This document shows, one piece after another, positions 14,074-16,087 of a DNA stretch of 16,087 nt. The stretch is from an uncultured bacterium. GTDB taxonomy: Bacteria; Bacteroidota; Bacteroidia; Bacteroidales; CAIWKO01. Every line of letters starts with the position of its first letter. The first letter of the stretch is position 1. The translations under genes and the position numbers were made by a program. The notes below the pieces were generated by a model. It saw only the letters and a list, made by a program, of their open reading frames with translations, was not told the origin of the DNA and made no database searches. The stretch lies in assembly GCA_903916135.1 (NCBI GenBank), contig CAIWVT010000285.1, forward strand, positions 1 to 16,087. The letters are read 5' to 3'.

Positions 14074-14763
14074 ATGGAAAAGAAAGAATCTAACTCCAAT
14101 ATTCCATTTAATACGCCTGAACTTGCGGAAGCTTTTAAGGATAAATTTTTGTTTGCATATTTGGAACAGCATCCCGTTGGGCTTTTTATAAATGATGCCA
14201 ATAGTCAGCAAACTCTTTGGATGAATCAAACGGCTGCGGATATAGTGGGCTTTGGCAAACATAGGCGTAGGCATATAAGTTATGAACTTGGGCTGCAGTA
14301 TTGTCATCCCGATGATGTGCAAATTCTACAAAAAGCCATGAATAAACTACTCACTTCGGACGAGGTGGTTGAATCCTTGATACAGGTGCAACATGAAAAT
14401 GGGAAGTGGAAATGGTTGCAAATTTTTGTGAAAGTGTTGCAGCGCAATGCCGATGGCACTCCACATTTTATTTCAGGAACGCTTATTGACATGACCAACC
14501 CCTTAACCCAAGAGCCTCGCCTGAAAGACGTGCTTTCGGAAAATCAAAAAAATCGGCAACAACATTCTGTATGCAAACTTAGCAAGCGCGAAAAAGAAGT
14601 GATGCAGCATATCGTAAAAGGATTGACCGATAAGGAAGTTGCAATTGTCATGTTTTTAGCATTCGAAACCATTAGAACGCATAGAAAAAATATCTACCGG
14701 AAGCTAAAAATCAAAAACACCGCAGCTCTTGTTATATTTGCTAAGGAAAATTATTTCTTCTGA
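14074..14763 (+). CDS. PAS-domain LuxR-family transcriptional regulator
   Basis: A 229-aa cytoplasmic regulator. Residues about 27-140 are a PAS fold: FLFAYLEQHPVGLFINDAN, then NQTAADIVGF, CHPDD, ENGKWKWLQ and ISGTLIDMT, ending as PAS/PAC domains do. Residues 168-225 are the LuxR/GerE helix-turn-helix: LSKREKEVMQHIVKGLTDKEVA, then FETIRTHRKNIYRKLKIKN. There is no receiver domain, so control is by a ligand or redox signal through PAS, or by level. Known LuxR-type proteins of this layout act as dimeric activators or repressors. It is divergent from the minus-strand block, with a palindrome in the 220-bp gap, which makes it the likely local regulator of that block and perhaps of itself. Only repeats follow it. 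Confidence 0.92.
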   Translation: MEKKESNSNIPFNTPELAEAFKDKFLFAYLEQHPVGLFINDANSQQTLWMNQTAADIVGFGKHRRRHISYELGLQYCHPDDVQILQKAMNKLLTSDEVVESLIQVQHENGKWKWLQIFVKVLQRNADGTPHFISGTLIDMTNPLTQEPRLKDVLSENQKNRQQHSVCKLSKREKEVMQHIVKGLTDKEVAIVMFLAFETIRTHRKNIYRKLKIKNTAALVIFAKENYFF

Positions 14764-14786
14764 TTTTGACGAGGCAAGAACCCCGC

Positions 14787-14866
14787 CTTCGTGTCTTCGT
14801 GTCTTTGTGTCTTTGTGTCGTTGTGCCTTCGTGCCTTCGTGTCTTTGTGTCTTTGTGTCTTTGTGG
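14787..14866. repeat. Ten 8-bp tandem repeats (CTTTGTGT / CTTCGTGT)
   Basis: Ten contiguous octamers with C/T drift at position 4, starting 24 bp after the LuxR stop. On the other strand it reads ACACAAAG/ACACGAAG, a pattern frequent between Bacteroidota genes. No gene is visible. Confidence 0.92.
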
Positions 14867-14874
14867 TTTAAAAA

Positions 14875-14916
14875 GTTACACAGAGATACACAGTGATACA
14901 GAGTTACACAGAGATA
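14875..14916. repeat. GTTACACAGAGATA direct repeat
   Basis: Two copies of a 14-mer (14875-14888 and 14903-14916), 28 bp apart, with a degenerate copy between. It directly follows the octamer array and looks like a second half of the same composite intergenic repeat. Confidence 0.8.
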
Positions 14917-14955
14917 TTTGAGCGTAGCCCTTTTGGTATTTGGAGTTTAAAACAA

Positions 14956-15017
14956 AAGGAGATTCAGGAAGCATAATGATAAAACCTTCATTTCATCATT
15001 ATATCCCGAATCTCCTT
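14956..15017. repeat. 62-bp inverted repeat between converging genes
   Basis: Outer arms AAGGAGATTC (14956-14965) and GAATCTCCTT (15008-15017), inner arms ATAATGAT (14973-14980) and ATCATTAT (14995-15002). It is flanked by TGGTATTTGG-type direct repeats (from 14936 and from 15018). It may fold in transcripts from either gene, but there is no proper T run. Confidence 0.7.
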
Positions 15018-15043
15018 GGTATTTGGTATTTGGAACTTTCCTC

Positions 15044-15162
15044 CTTTTACCTTTTACCTTGTACCTTGTACCTTTTACCTTGTAACTTGTAACTTGTAAC
15101 TTGTACCTTGTACCTTGTAACTTGTACCTTGTACCTTGTAACTTGTACCTTGTAACTTGTAA
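15044..15162. repeat. Seventeen 7-bp tandem repeats abutting the kbl stop codon
   Basis: Seventeen exact-length heptamers of type CTTGTAM (CTTTTAC in three early units). The last one ends 1 bp from the kbl stop codon (15164-15166), so kbl transcripts run straight into the array. Confidence 0.93.
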
Positions 15163-15163
15163 C

Positions 15164-16087
15164 TTAAATCATGCCCAGTTCTTTGCCCACCTTAGTGAAA
15201 GCTGCAATAGCTTTTTCCAGATGTTCCTGTGAATGTCCTGCAGAAACCTGAACGCGGATACGATCTTTACCTTTTGCAACAACCGGGAAGGAGAATGCGA
15301 TGACATAGATGCCTTCTTCCAACATTTTGTTGGCAAAGTCAACTGCCAATTTAGAACAATCGGGATATTTTCCAAACATAATCGCTACGATTGGATGGTC
15401 GCCCGGAATGATATCAAAACCTGCTGTTGTCATTTTCTCACGGAAGTATTTGGTATTGCGTTCCAATTTGTCGCGCAGTTCGGTTGATCCCATCAGGATT
15501 TCCATAACCTTAAGCGTACCGCCAACCACAGCGGGAGCCACAGTATTTGAAAATAAATAAGGACGAGCTTTGTTGCGCATCCAATTGATGATTTCTTTGC
15601 TCGAAGAGATACATCCACCGGAAGCACCGCCTAAAGCTTTTCCAAAGGTAGTAGTGATGATGTCAACACGTCCCATCACACCACGATATTCGTGGGTTCC
15701 GCGACCTGTTTTGCCCAAGAAACCTGTTGAATGGCTGTCGTCAACCATAACGATAGCGCCATATTTGTCAGCCAAATCGCAAATCTGATCTAATTTAGCG
15801 ATGTCGCCGTCCATAGAGAATGAACCATCGGTAGCAATCATAATAAAGCGGCAACCATTGGCAACGGCTTCTTTCAAACAGCGTTCCAAACCTTTTGCCA
15901 TTTTGTCGTTAGCAGGGTCAATTTCTTCCACATCGCGCATGTCGCCATGTTTGTAGATCCAACGTTGTGCTTTGCACAAACGAATGCCGTCAATAATAGA
16001 AGCATGATTCAAAGCATCAGTGATGATAGCATCGTCCTCGCCCAACAATGGTTCGAAAACGGCTCCATTAGCATCGAAGCATGAAGA
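15164..16087 (-). CDS. kbl: 2-amino-3-ketobutyrate CoA ligase (glycine C-acetyltransferase), 5' end outside window
   Basis: The frame is open to the right edge, giving about 307 residues of a family that is usually near 395; roughly the first 85-90 are missing. Kbl is a PLP enzyme of the alpha-oxoamine synthase family that joins or splits glycine and acetyl-CoA with 2-amino-3-ketobutyrate in threonine breakdown. The visible signatures are FDANGAVFEPLLGEDDAII at the edge, DALNHASIIDGIRLCKA, the PLP-binding DDSHSTGFLG with GRGTHE, and the lysine motif TTFGKALGGASGG. RPYLFSNTVAPAVV and the HPIVAIMFG strand further down are also typical of Kbl, which separates it from BioF and serine palmitoyltransferase. 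The stop is TAA at 15164-15166, and no ordinary terminator follows, only the heptamer array. Its composition matches the host-like genes. Confidence 0.95.
   Translation of the reverse strand, partial: SSCFDANGAVFEPLLGEDDAIITDALNHASIIDGIRLCKAQRWIYKHGDMRDVEEIDPANDKMAKGLERCLKEAVANGCRFIMIATDGSFSMDGDIAKLDQICDLADKYGAIVMVDDSHSTGFLGKTGRGTHEYRGVMGRVDIITTTFGKALGGASGGCISSSKEIINWMRNKARPYLFSNTVAPAVVGGTLKVMEILMGSTELRDKLERNTKYFREKMTTAGFDIIPGDHPIVAIMFGKYPDCSKLAVDFANKMLEEGIYVIAFSFPVVAKGKDRIRVQVSAGHSQEHLEKAIAAFTKVGKELGMI

Noticed and set aside
1..16087. tRNA, rRNA or known riboswitches
   Set aside because: I found no sequence with a recognisable tRNA arm pattern, rRNA core or familiar riboswitch core on either strand by eye.

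Overview
The window reads as a chromosomal segment of a member of the Bacteroidota. The grounds are promoter-like TAnnTTTG boxes with almost no Shine-Dalgarno sequences, a MKK...SFSQ-type export signal, a TolB-like propeller/barrel outer-membrane protein, a PAS-LuxR regulator, and Bacteroidota-style short tandem repeats between genes. I cannot place it at genus level from the sequence alone.

Layout. Bases 1-381 are the end of a small protein cut by the window edge. Bases 455-2344 hold two AT-rich accessory genes on the + strand: an ankyrin protein with Cys-rich ends and a small integral membrane protein. Each is followed directly by a copy of a diverged ~100-bp repeat. A strong terminator, a 136-bp nested inverted repeat and a promoter fill 2345-2854. 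Bases 2855-7414 are a + strand pair: a 1110-aa envelope protein (degenerate peptidase-like domain, WD40-like propeller, C-terminal barrel) and an M20D amidohydrolase. They end at a hairpin terminator shared with the converging operon.

Bases 7472-13853 form one long minus-strand block, read from right to left: a possible heptad-repeat ORF lying over a 21-bp palindromic array, an FN3-domain protein, a polytopic membrane protein with a proline-rich tail, an M15 peptidoglycan peptidase without a visible signal peptide, a subtilase-like protein with an altered oxyanion residue, and a 728-aa exported outer-membrane-like protein. Three consecutive junctions in this block carry the same leader-like element. 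Divergent from it at 14074 is a PAS-LuxR regulator. An 18-bp inverted repeat between the two promoters sits at about -41.5 of the minus-strand promoter, where a LuxR-type activator would bind. I read the block plus regulator as a candidate uncharacterised cell-envelope system; this is inference.

Bases 14764-15163 are made of four kinds of short repeats between converging genes. The last gene, on the minus strand and cut by the right edge, is kbl (2-amino-3-ketobutyrate CoA ligase), a housekeeping gene.
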